Of a stretch of DNA of 38,560 nt, positions 26,394 to 34,530 are shown piece by piece; position 1 is the first letter of the stretch, and each line of letters opens with the position of its first letter. Source of the DNA: Hymenobacter sp. (GTDB lineage Bacteria; Bacteroidota; Bacteroidia; Cytophagales; Hymenobacteraceae); assembly GCA_025356245.1 (NCBI GenBank), contig JANXUO010000112.1, positions 1-38,560 of the forward strand, in the 5' to 3' direction. Under the pieces are notes generated by a model that searched no databases, was not told the DNA's origin, and worked only from the letters and a program-made list of their open reading frames with translations. The position numbers and the translations under genes were made by a program.

Positions 26394-27966
26394 ATGAGTG
26401 ACGTTTGGTTGATGTGCCTGCTTATTGGCAGCTTGTTTTTTTTGGTGGGTAGTTACGTAGGTTGGCGGCAGCAGCGCCCAGCTCAAGCCTTGCTACTGTT
26501 GATGGGAGCCGCCTTCTTGCTGCGCTTGACAATGATTGGCCTAGACCCCTTTCTGCACGATTGGGACGAACGGTATCATGCCTTAGTAGCTCGCAACCTC
26601 ATGGATGCCCCCTTGCGTCCAATGTTGCGGGCTATTCCCGCGTTGCCCTACAATTACAAAGCGTGGTGCTGCAACCACGTTTGGCTGCACAAACAGCCGT
26701 TGTTCCTGTGGCAAATGGCCCTTGCCATGAAAGTTTTCGGCACCAATGTAGTCGCGCTCCGGTTGCCCAGCGCCTTGCTCGCTCGGCAGTCTCTTGCTTT
26801 ATCCGATTTATCGCATTGCCCTACTGATTTACCACGACTTTAGCACCAGCTACCTGGCGGCCGTGCTGGCTGCTTTTGCCTTTTATGCGCTGGAGCAAAC
26901 CAGTGGCCTCATTGGTATGGACCACGACGATGTTGCCTTTACGGCCTACGTAGGTGCCAGCGTATGGGCCTACTACGAGTACCGGGTCAGTGCCCGGCCC
27001 GGCCGCTGGCTGGTGGCGGTGGGCGCATTTGCTGGCGCAGCGGTGCTGTGTAAGTGGCTTACCGGCTTGGTGGTATATGCTGCTTGGGGTTTGGATATTT
27101 TGAGCGACCCCGCCCGTCGTCGGGTGGTCATGCAGTACGTTCATGCCGGGTTATCTGTGGTGGCAGCCACCGTCGTCTGGCTGCCCTGGCAACTGTTCAC
27201 CGCCTACCACTACCCCCTCGAAAGCGCCTACGAGCGCAGTTACAATGCCCGCCATTTCACTGAGGCACTGGAAGGCCACGCCCACGACTGGTACTACCAT
27301 TTCGCGCTGCTTCCCATTCACTACGGGGCCATTTGTGGGCTGCTGGTCCTGGGGGTGGGTTGGGCGCTGTTTTCTGCCGACCGGCACCGCCCAGTGGGGC
27401 TGCTTTTGGCTATTGCGGGGTTGATTTACGCCTTTTTTACGCTGGCAGCAACCAAAATGTACTCATATACCTACGTTGTCAGCCCTTTGCTGTTTGTGAT
27501 AGCGGCTCGCCCGCTCGCATTGTTTATAGCATGGCTGCCGGGCCGATTTGCGGGCCGGCCCTGGGGGGTGGGTTTGGCAACTGCGGGGTTGCTGCTAGCG
27601 GTTGTGTTGCTTGATGCTCGTCCCTGGGGAGTGTACACGGTGCATTTTCAAGAAGGAAGCTACGGCCTTTACCAAGAAATGCTACAACGCCCAGCTCGTA
27701 CGGCCAACGCTAGGCTTTATGCGCAACTGGGCGAAGACCTACCCGCTGAATACCTGATAATCAACGTCCCCGGCAGCGAGGAAGTGCAGGCCATGTTCCA
27801 TTCTGGGCGCACCGTATACAGTTGGCCACCCAGTGAAGCACAAGTGCGCTCGCTAATACAGCAAGGCTGGCGCATTACGGCCTTCGACAGCCACCACAAC
27901 CAGCAGCTACCAACTTACGTTCGGGCCACACCGGGCTTTCGTCTCATTTGGGGCGCTCCAGAGTAG
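26394..27966 (+). pseudogene. ArnT/PMT-like GT-C glycosyltransferase, reading frame interrupted by a 4-bp tandem duplication
   Basis: N-terminal frame ...LDPFLHDWDERYHALVARNLMDAPLRP...WLHKQPLFLWQMALAMKVFGTNVVALRLPSALL; C-terminal frame ...GSLLLYPIYRIALLIYHDFSTSYLAAVLAAFAFYALEQTSGLIGMDHDDVAFTAY.... The join is at GCTCGCTC (26777-26784). Confidence 0.85.
26777..26784. repeat. 4-bp tandem duplication GCTC-GCTC at the frameshift
   Basis: ttGCTCGCTCggcagt. With one copy, ttg ctc ggc agt reads LLGS and joins both frames. Confidence 0.85.
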
Positions 27967-28112
27967 CATCGTCCACCCCTGACCTTGCAGGCCTCACTCA
28001 TCAATGCGCCGCAGTCGGACGCACCGCCCGCCGCCATTTTTGTACCCCATTGGCCTTGCAGCAAGTAGTTTTGAAGAACAACTGGGGGCAAAACCACACC
28101 CGGCTTGCTTTG

Positions 28113-30176
28113 ATGCGCACCTTCTACTTTATTTTGCTTTTGAAGTTTGCCGCAACGGCAGGGCAACCTGCAGTGGGGCAACCATGCCGCCCCCAGTATC
28201 CTTTTTACGATTCCACGGCTTTTCTGAACACGGCCCGCTACCTAGCCCGTGCCGTGGCCATGAACGGGCTCACCGACGAGAACCTGCCCATGGGGGTTGA
28301 CTGGAACCGCACCCCCGATGGCAGACGGTGCTACACCGGCGGCCCGCCCGCAGACCCCGCCAGCTACGTGGACAGCCTGACCTGCAACGGCCGATGCACA
28401 TTTGCTTATTGTCCAGTCAATTTCGCGGCTGATGTTGCGCTGTTGGTGCAGCTTAGGGCATCGTTTGTGCAATTTGCGGCCGCCAACTGGGACCGGGCTG
28501 AACGGTTTGTGCCGGGGTCTGATTTTTTGAAGGCAGCGGCCCAAACCGTAATCCGCATCAACGAAGCTTACGACTGTGTGGGGTTGCCGCGCCCCTTTAT
28601 CCAGGCATCGGTACTCGAAAACGTCGACGAAAGCCGTACCTGCGACCCACCGGCCACACCCTGCGAAAGTTGGATGAAGCCAGGGCCGCCAGGCACCAAC
28701 TCGGGAGTGCGCGACGTGGCCATCCTGCCTTCAGTTATCGAAGAGTTTCGCAACGAGTTGCACAACCCGGCCGACAGTGCCTATTACCTTGACGAGAACG
28801 GGCACCCCCGCACTAAGCTTCATTTTAGTTTTCCCCGGTTGTCGTATTTGTTTTGGCGGGCCGACTATGCTCCCGACGCCACCAAGCTGGAAGGCCGGAT
28901 GTGGCTCTATTACCAGGCCACCTGCTACCTCGACTGCGGCTACACCAGCCTGCACATGGGCCAGCCCAAGGTGTGGGCCAAGCTGCACCTGGTGCCCGCC
29001 GCCCAGATGCCCGCCGCCTTGCATCGGATGGGGCTGTTCCTGGCCCGCATTCGCCATTATGCCCGCCAACGCCCCGGCAACCTGCCCTTGTTGCTCACGG
29101 CCGAGCCCATGACTCTTTACGGCTCCAACGACCGCGAGATTCAGCACTTTGTGGATGGACGCGACGCGCTCGGCCGCCCACGCCTGCTTTTCGACTTTGG
29201 CATGGCCACCATGCGGCCCCGCGAAACGTACCCGGCCCTCGACGAAGCTGCCAATCCAGTTCCGAACGCCTTTAGCTGCCCCGACCTAGACCCGCTGGCC
29301 CTTACCGACGGGCCTTGCGCGGGCCGCCCGATGGCCACCATCGACCCGTGCCACGGCTACAATTTCGGGCCGGATGGCGGGGGCGTCACCCCCTTGGGTG
29401 CGCAGTACAAACAGTCCCCCTACGTCATTTATTTCGACCACGGCGACTCGGTGGCACCGCTGCCGGGCGGCGGCCTTGCAACCACCGGCGTACTGTGGCC
29501 CGGCAATGGCAGCGTGTGGGGCTGGGACGACTCGGCCTGGTTTTCCAAGGCACTGGGCGACAGCTGCCAGGCGCGTTGGCTTACCTACCAGATGCGCCGC
29601 GTTCAGGCGTTCAGCAACTCGCGGGGTTTCCTGGCGGCCCCCGGCCGGGTCACCAACAACCTGTACACGGGCTACAACCAAGGCCCGGGACGCCCCGACC
29701 AGCCCGAGCTATCGGTGGCCGACTACCGCTTGGCCGCCCATCCGGTGGTGGTGGCGGCCCTGGCGCAGGCGTGGCAGCCAACGGTTCCTTCTCCGGTGGT
29801 GAGCGTAGATGCCGGCGAGGGCATCCGCCAAGGGCAATGCCCCAACAGCTGGCTCTTCCATCGGCGCTACCGCCAGCTTCCCGCCTGGACGCTCCGCGTA
29901 AGCAACCCCGACCCAACCTCCCTCTACGCTTGGCACCTAGCGAATGGCACCGGCCCGGACACGGTGCTCTACGGCACCACCCAGCGGTTTTTGCCGGCCA
30001 CTGCGGGCAGCTATTCGGTGGTGCTTTACCAGCACAACCTGGGGTTGCCCCCCGAAAATCGCGGCGTCAGGCGGGTGCCCGTGCTGGCGGCCAGCGCAGT
30101 GGCCATTTGCGTAAGCCGCAAGCAGGCCCGGCACGGGCGCCGCGCCACCGCCGATGCCAAGCCAGCCATTCCTTGA
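28113..30176 (+). CDS. Large secreted protein of unknown function (687 aa), Cys-containing, possibly alpha/beta-barrel-like core with PKD-like C-terminus
   Basis: Signal peptide MRTFYFILLLKFAATAGQPAVGQ; long uninterrupted ORF with many Trp/Tyr/Cys and strand-helix-like segments (LHMGQPKVWAKLHLVPAAQMPAALHRMGLFLARIRHYARQRPGNLPLLLTAEPMTLYG; PYVIYFDHGDS). Fold statement is inference. Confidence 0.75.
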   Translation: MRTFYFILLLKFAATAGQPAVGQPCRPQYPFYDSTAFLNTARYLARAVAMNGLTDENLPMGVDWNRTPDGRRCYTGGPPADPASYVDSLTCNGRCTFAYCPVNFAADVALLVQLRASFVQFAAANWDRAERFVPGSDFLKAAAQTVIRINEAYDCVGLPRPFIQASVLENVDESRTCDPPATPCESWMKPGPPGTNSGVRDVAILPSVIEEFRNELHNPADSAYYLDENGHPRTKLHFSFPRLSYLFWRADYAPDATKLEGRMWLYYQATCYLDCGYTSLHMGQPKVWAKLHLVPAAQMPAALHRMGLFLARIRHYARQRPGNLPLLLTAEPMTLYGSNDREIQHFVDGRDALGRPRLLFDFGMATMRPRETYPALDEAANPVPNAFSCPDLDPLALTDGPCAGRPMATIDPCHGYNFGPDGGGVTPLGAQYKQSPYVIYFDHGDSVAPLPGGGLATTGVLWPGNGSVWGWDDSAWFSKALGDSCQARWLTYQMRRVQAFSNSRGFLAAPGRVTNNLYTGYNQGPGRPDQPELSVADYRLAAHPVVVAALAQAWQPTVPSPVVSVDAGEGIRQGQCPNSWLFHRRYRQLPAWTLRVSNPDPTSLYAWHLANGTGPDTVLYGTTQRFLPATAGSYSVVLYQHNLGLPPENRGVRRVPVLAASAVAICVSRKQARHGRRATADAKPAIP

Positions 30177-30235
30177 AATTGCCTTGGCCTCCGTTGGCAC
30201 TTCATCCCCTGGCACCCCATTAGCCCCCGAGCCCT

Positions 30236-30243
30236 TACTTTTG
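30236..30243 (+). promoter_or_regulatory. Bacteroidota-type -7 box (TAnnTTTG)
   Basis: TACTTTTG, 17-26 bp upstream of the candidate ATGs (30261, 30270) of the lipoprotein. Confidence 0.45.
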
Positions 30244-30260
30244 CGCTACTTACCCCTAAA

Positions 30261-30812
30261 ATGCCCCCTATGTCGCGTACCTCTTCGGCAGCTTGGCTGC
30301 TCCTTCTGCTCGCTCTGGCCGCCTGCGGCGGCAACAACTCCCCTACTGACGAGATGACGCTCAGTGGCAACGACTACGACCACCTGGAAGGCTGGGTTCC
30401 TGCTGGCACGGTTCCTTTTCTGACCAAGGAAAAGGCGCACTCGGGAGCTTATTCTGCCCGCATCAACGGGGCGGTTGAGTTTGCTGGGGGATTTACAAAC
30501 CTGCTAGGCAAGCTCAGCAGCACCCGCCTCAAAAAAATCACCATTAAAGCCTGGGTTTTGCTGCCCTCCAAGGATGCCAAAGCCAAGCTGGTGGTAAGTC
30601 TCGATAATATTGCTCCCGACAAGAACCTGAAGTACGAAGCCATCGACCTCGTGCCTGCGGCCAACAAGTTTGGGAGTTGGGTAGCGGTCACCAAAACCAT
30701 CGAGGTGCCCACCGAGGCTACCTACAACACCCAGTTGAAGGTGTACCTGTGGCGTGCCGAAAGCTCGCAGCCAGTATATCTGGACGATTTAGAAATAATA
30801 AAGGCTGAATAA
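30261..30812 (+). CDS. Lipoprotein with carbohydrate-binding-module-like beta-sandwich domain
   Basis: MSRTSSAAWLLLLLALAACGGNNS lipobox; 'KEKAHSGAYSARINGAVEFAGGFTNLLGKL...ITIKAWVLLPSKDAKAKLVVSL...VYLWRAESSQPVYLDDLEI' resembles CBM-type jelly-roll domains. Confidence 0.65.
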   Translation: MPPMSRTSSAAWLLLLLALAACGGNNSPTDEMTLSGNDYDHLEGWVPAGTVPFLTKEKAHSGAYSARINGAVEFAGGFTNLLGKLSSTRLKKITIKAWVLLPSKDAKAKLVVSLDNIAPDKNLKYEAIDLVPAANKFGSWVAVTKTIEVPTEATYNTQLKVYLWRAESSQPVYLDDLEIIKAE

Positions 30813-30917
30813 TAACAGTCAAACAACCGCGTGCTTGGCGGGGGCGCAACACGGACCCGGTCAGGTGCTTTGCTGCCTACTGGCGGTCTGTCTTGCTCTA
30901 CCAATAGCACCCTCCCG

Positions 30918-32492
30918 ATGGTCTTTGATGCCCTACCTACTACCCCGGCAAGTGCCCGGTGGCCTGCCCTTGGGCGCGGCTATTTTGGCCAGGGCAGCCC
31001 TTTGTGCAGCCGGTGGGGCGGCAAACTGCCCGCTTTTGCGCTGCTGGCACTGCTGTACCTCACTTCGCTGGTTGTTGCCTTCCTCACCGAGAACACCTAC
31101 GACGGCGGCGACAGCATCTACCATTACCTGTTTGCCCACTTTGCGTTTCAGCACCCTGAAAACCTGCTAAATGCCTGGGCAAAGCCGCTGTTTACGCTGC
31201 TGGCCAGTGGGCCAGCCCAAGCCGGCTTTTTGGGCATGAAGCTGTTTCAATGCACCGTGGTGGCGGCTTCGGTGTGGCTGGCTTATTTGCTGGCCCGCAC
31301 CTTGCGGCTGCCGTGGCCTGCGCTGGCCATTGTGTTCTGTTACGGAGCCCCCGACTACTTTCGGATTCAATTCTCGGGGCTCACCGAGCCGCTTTTCGGG
31401 TTGGTGCTGGTGGGGGCCGTGGTGCTGGCCGCCCACAACAAGTACTCCTGGTCGGCCCTGACGGTGTCGTGGCTGCCCTTCGTGCGCTCCGAAGGCTTTG
31501 TGCTGCTTGGCCTGTGGGGGGTGTACCTGCTGTGGCAGCGGCAGTGGAAAGCCCTGCCGCTTCTGGGCCTGGGCTATGGCGTGTACAGCTTGGTTGGCGG
31601 CGTTTTCCTGGGCAATTTCGGATGGGTGTTCAGCAGCAATCCTTACCTCGTCAACTCACAGTACGGCAGTGGCAAGTGGGTTCATTTTCTGGAACACATT
31701 CCCACGCTGCTCGGCTGGATACCAACGGCCCTGGTTTTACTCGGCGGGGTAGTGATGGCAAGCCGTATGCTACGGCGCTCGTTCTGGTCGCATTCCCTGT
31801 TCAGAACCGAACTGCTGCTCCTGTACGGCAACATCGCGGTTTTTATGCTTTTCCATTCTGCGGCCTGGGCACTGGGCTTGTTCAGTTCGTTTGGCATGAC
31901 GCGCGTACTCACCGTGCTGGCCCCACTTTTCGCAGTGGTGTCGCTAGCTGGCTTGGCCGGGGCGAGCCAGCTTATTGTGCCAGGTCCTAGGGCACAGGCC
32001 AGCGTGGCGGTCGTGGTGGTAAGTGCCCTGATAGTTATGCTGTTTCGAAACGATTACACGTACACCACCCCTACAGGTACCGCCGTTGGCTGGCACAGTA
32101 CCTTGCACTGGCACCGCGATTTTTTGAAACTCCCCGATTTGCAGCTCGCCGATAAAGGCACCCGCTGGCTTAAGCAACACGATGCCAGTTGGATGTGGCA
32201 CCCCATTGCTTTTGAGCACACCTACTACGCCATTCCCCTCCAACTTGACCTCTACAACCCGGTGCTTCGGCCGCCAATGCGGCACGAGTGGACTCCGCAC
32301 CTGGAAGACCTGCCGGTGGGCACTTACGTGTTCTGGGACGGGTGGTTTTGCCCGGTTGATGCCCATATTCCGCTGACTATGCTGAGCCGCGATACCCGGT
32401 TTAAGGCCCTCTGGTGCGATAGCACCCTTGCTTTTCCGGGCTGGCAGGAAGGCGGCTATTTTAAGGCTGTACTCTTCGAGAAAACTAATTAG
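30918..32492 (+). CDS. Multi-TM GT-C-like (GT39/mannosyltransferase-type) membrane protein
   Basis: 'LTENTYDGGDSIYHYLFAHFAFQHPENLLNAWAKPLFTLLASGP...GMKLFQCTVVAASVWLAYLLA' after TM1, many TM segments, C-terminal periplasmic-like region. Confidence 0.65.
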   Translation: MVFDALPTTPASARWPALGRGYFGQGSPLCSRWGGKLPAFALLALLYLTSLVVAFLTENTYDGGDSIYHYLFAHFAFQHPENLLNAWAKPLFTLLASGPAQAGFLGMKLFQCTVVAASVWLAYLLARTLRLPWPALAIVFCYGAPDYFRIQFSGLTEPLFGLVLVGAVVLAAHNKYSWSALTVSWLPFVRSEGFVLLGLWGVYLLWQRQWKALPLLGLGYGVYSLVGGVFLGNFGWVFSSNPYLVNSQYGSGKWVHFLEHIPTLLGWIPTALVLLGGVVMASRMLRRSFWSHSLFRTELLLLYGNIAVFMLFHSAAWALGLFSSFGMTRVLTVLAPLFAVVSLAGLAGASQLIVPGPRAQASVAVVVVSALIVMLFRNDYTYTTPTGTAVGWHSTLHWHRDFLKLPDLQLADKGTRWLKQHDASWMWHPIAFEHTYYAIPLQLDLYNPVLRPPMRHEWTPHLEDLPVGTYVFWDGWFCPVDAHIPLTMLSRDTRFKALWCDSTLAFPGWQEGGYFKAVLFEKTN

Positions 32493-32507
32493 TGACCTTG
32501 GCCCCGC

Positions 32508-33233
32508 TTACCCGCCCAGCAGCCCGTACTTCATGATGCAGTAGATGGCCCGGAAGCCGTCGCGCCAGCCAATTTTTTTGCCCTCGGCGTAGGTGCGGCC
32601 GTAGTAGCTGATGCCTACTTCGTAGATGCGAACGTCGGGCACCCGCGCTATTTTGGCGGTTACTTCGGGCTCGAAGCCGAAGCGCTTCTCTTGCAGCGTC
32701 AGGCCCTGGATGAGGTCGCGGCGGAAGAGTTTGTAGCACGTTTCCATGTCGGTCAGGTTCAGGTCGGTGCACATGTTCGAAAAGAACGTGAGGACAGCGT
32801 TGCCGATGCTGTGCCAGAAAAACAGGATGCGGTGCGGATTGCCACCCAAAAAGCGCGAGCCAAACACCACGTCGGCAAAACCCTTGAGGATGGGCTTGAA
32901 CAGCACGTTGTATTCCTCGGGGTCGTACTCCAGGTCGGCGTCCTGGATGATGACGTAGTCGCCGGTGGCCTCGCGGATGCCGGTGTGCAGGGCCGCGCCC
33001 TTGCCTTGGTTCACAGCGTGTTCGAGCAGACGCAGGCCCAGCTCGGGGTAGCGGGCGGCGTAGGCCCGGATGGTGTCGGCCGAGGCGTCGGTCGAGCAGT
33101 CGTTGACCAGGATGATTTCCTTCCGGATGTCGTTTACCAGCTTCAGCTCGCGCAGCAAATCCAGAATCTGGTGAATGGTGCGGGCCTCGTTGTAAACCGG
33201 AATGACGATGGAGAGCGTGTCAAATTTGACCAT
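32508..33233 (-). CDS. Glycosyltransferase family 2 (DPM1-like, polyprenyl-phosphate sugar transferase type)
   Basis: '[21 protein letters not shown]', '[13 protein letters not shown]', '[39 protein letters not shown]', '[24 protein letters not shown]', '[12 protein letters not shown]'. Confidence 0.92.
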   Translation of the reverse strand: MVKFDTLSIVIPVYNEARTIHQILDLLRELKLVNDIRKEIILVNDCSTDASADTIRAYAARYPELGLRLLEHAVNQGKGAALHTGIREATGDYVIIQDADLEYDPEEYNVLFKPILKGFADVVFGSRFLGGNPHRILFFWHSIGNAVLTFFSNMCTDLNLTDMETCYKLFRRDLIQGLTLQEKRFGFEPEVTAKIARVPDVRIYEVGISYYGRTYAEGKKIGWRDGFRAIYCIMKYGLLGG

Positions 33234-33306
33234 GAAGCGAAAAAACAATTGGCAAATTACCAAAAAAAGCCACCCAGCGTCGCGGCTAAGTGGCTAATTC
33301 TGAATG

Positions 33307-33379
33307 AGCGAGAAACGAGGTTCGAACTCGCGACCCTCAGCTTGGGAAGCTGATGCTCTACCAACTGAGCTACTCTCGC
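33307..33379 (-). tRNA. tRNA-Gly (anticodon CCC)
   Basis: Minus strand GCGAGAG-TA-GCTC-AGTTGGTA-GAGC-A-TCAGC-TTCCCAA-GCTGA-GGGTC-GCGAG-TTCGAAC-CTCGT-TTCTCGC-T: full cloverleaf, 7-nt anticodon loop TTCCCAA, U73, CCA not encoded. Confidence 0.95.
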
Positions 33380-33530
33380 TTGTGGGCTTGGTGGAACAAA
33401 AGTACACCGGCCGGGCCGGATTGTCAACCCGAAGCCCGGCGGGCGGCGGGGGCGCCCGCACGGCCACACAAAACGCCGTGGCGGCCGTGGCGTATGACTG
33501 CCAACCATTTTTCTAACCCACGCCACCGCC

Positions 33531-33803
33531 ATGCCTACTCCCCTGCCTGCCGCCCACAGCCGCCTGGTTGGCTTGTTGTTCATCGTTTCGGGCGTGCTGC
33601 TGGCACTGGGGCTTCTGGTGCGACTGGTGCTGACGGCTTATTTATGGGAGCAAACCCAGGCTGATGCGGCCGCCCTGCCGCTGGGGCTGGTGTTGTTTAA
33701 CCTATTGGGTTTGGTGGCCGCCGGGTTTCTGGTGCGCTACGGGTGCCGCCTGCGCCGGGGCGGCAGCGTAGGCACTGGGCCAGCTGGCGAGATTTTGCTG
33801 TAG
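33531..33803 (+). CDS. Small two-TM membrane protein
   Basis: 90-aa ORF with two hydrophobic helices and a basic C-terminus (VRYGCRLRRGG). Confidence 0.5.
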   Translation: MPTPLPAAHSRLVGLLFIVSGVLLALGLLVRLVLTAYLWEQTQADAAALPLGLVLFNLLGLVAAGFLVRYGCRLRRGGSVGTGPAGEILL

Positions 33804-33814
33804 CGGCAGCTAAG

Positions 33815-33837
33815 GGCGCGGGTTGAAAACCCGCGCC
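33815..33837. repeat. REP-like palindrome, 10-bp perfect stem
   Basis: ggcgcgggtt-gaa-aacccgcgcc. Confidence 0.7.
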
Positions 33838-33856
33838 ACGGCCCGACCTTTGCGCC

Positions 33857-34417
33857 ATGTCCTCGCCCCTTCGCATTGTGCCGGCCAAAGCCAACGCCGT
33901 TACGGCCGCCCACCTGGCCGAACTTGGCCGCAAAACCTTTTCCGACACCTTCGGCGCCACCACGCGGCCCGACGACCTAGCTGCGTACCTGGCCCAATCC
34001 TTCGGGCCAGAAATTCAGCTGGCCGAGCTGCTGCGCCCCGACGTGACCTACCTCCTAGCCCAAATGCAGGGCCAACTGGTGGGCTACGCCAAGCTGCGCG
34101 ACAACTCGCCCCTGGGCCTACCCGACGAGGCTGACCCGGCCGCCGCCCACGGCCGCCTCGAAATAGAGCAGCTTTACGTGGCCGAGGATTGGATTGGTAC
34201 CGGCCTGGGTGCCGCCCTGATGCGGGCCACCCTGGCCCTGGCCGAGCAGCTGCACTGCACCGCCGTGGTGCTGGGCGTGTGGGAGAAAAACACCCGCGCC
34301 CTGGCCTTTTACCAACGCTTCGGCTTCAAGGAAATCGGCGAACACGAGTTTCGCCTGGGCACTACTATTGACCGCGACTTGGTGCTGCGCAAGGGCCTTG
34401 CGGGCCGGGGCGCGTAA
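33857..34417 (+). CDS. GNAT family N-acetyltransferase
   Basis: 'RLEIEQLYVAEDWIGTGLGAALMRATLALAEQLHCTAVVLGVWEKNTRALAFYQRFGFKEIGEHEFRLG'. Confidence 0.92.
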   Translation: MSSPLRIVPAKANAVTAAHLAELGRKTFSDTFGATTRPDDLAAYLAQSFGPEIQLAELLRPDVTYLLAQMQGQLVGYAKLRDNSPLGLPDEADPAAAHGRLEIEQLYVAEDWIGTGLGAALMRATLALAEQLHCTAVVLGVWEKNTRALAFYQRFGFKEIGEHEFRLGTTIDRDLVLRKGLAGRGA

Positions 34418-34453
34418 AAAGCACGGGATTGCCCCAGAAACCCGCGAGTAGCA

Positions 34454-34477
34454 GGCGCGGGCCTGAAGGCCCGCGCC
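34454..34477. repeat. REP-like palindrome, 11-bp stem
   Basis: ggcgcgggcct-ga-aggcccgcgcc, same design as 33815-33837. Confidence 0.7.
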
Positions 34478-34530
34478 AATGCAGCGTCACCCTCTCAACA
34501 GCAGTAACCAACGGCTTGCGCAGCTCGAAA

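Noticed and set aside
23717-33233. Defence or toxin-antitoxin system in the accessory cluster
   Set aside because: No nuclease, helicase, TIR, NTPase or toxin-like motifs seen; contents point to glycosylation and envelope functions.
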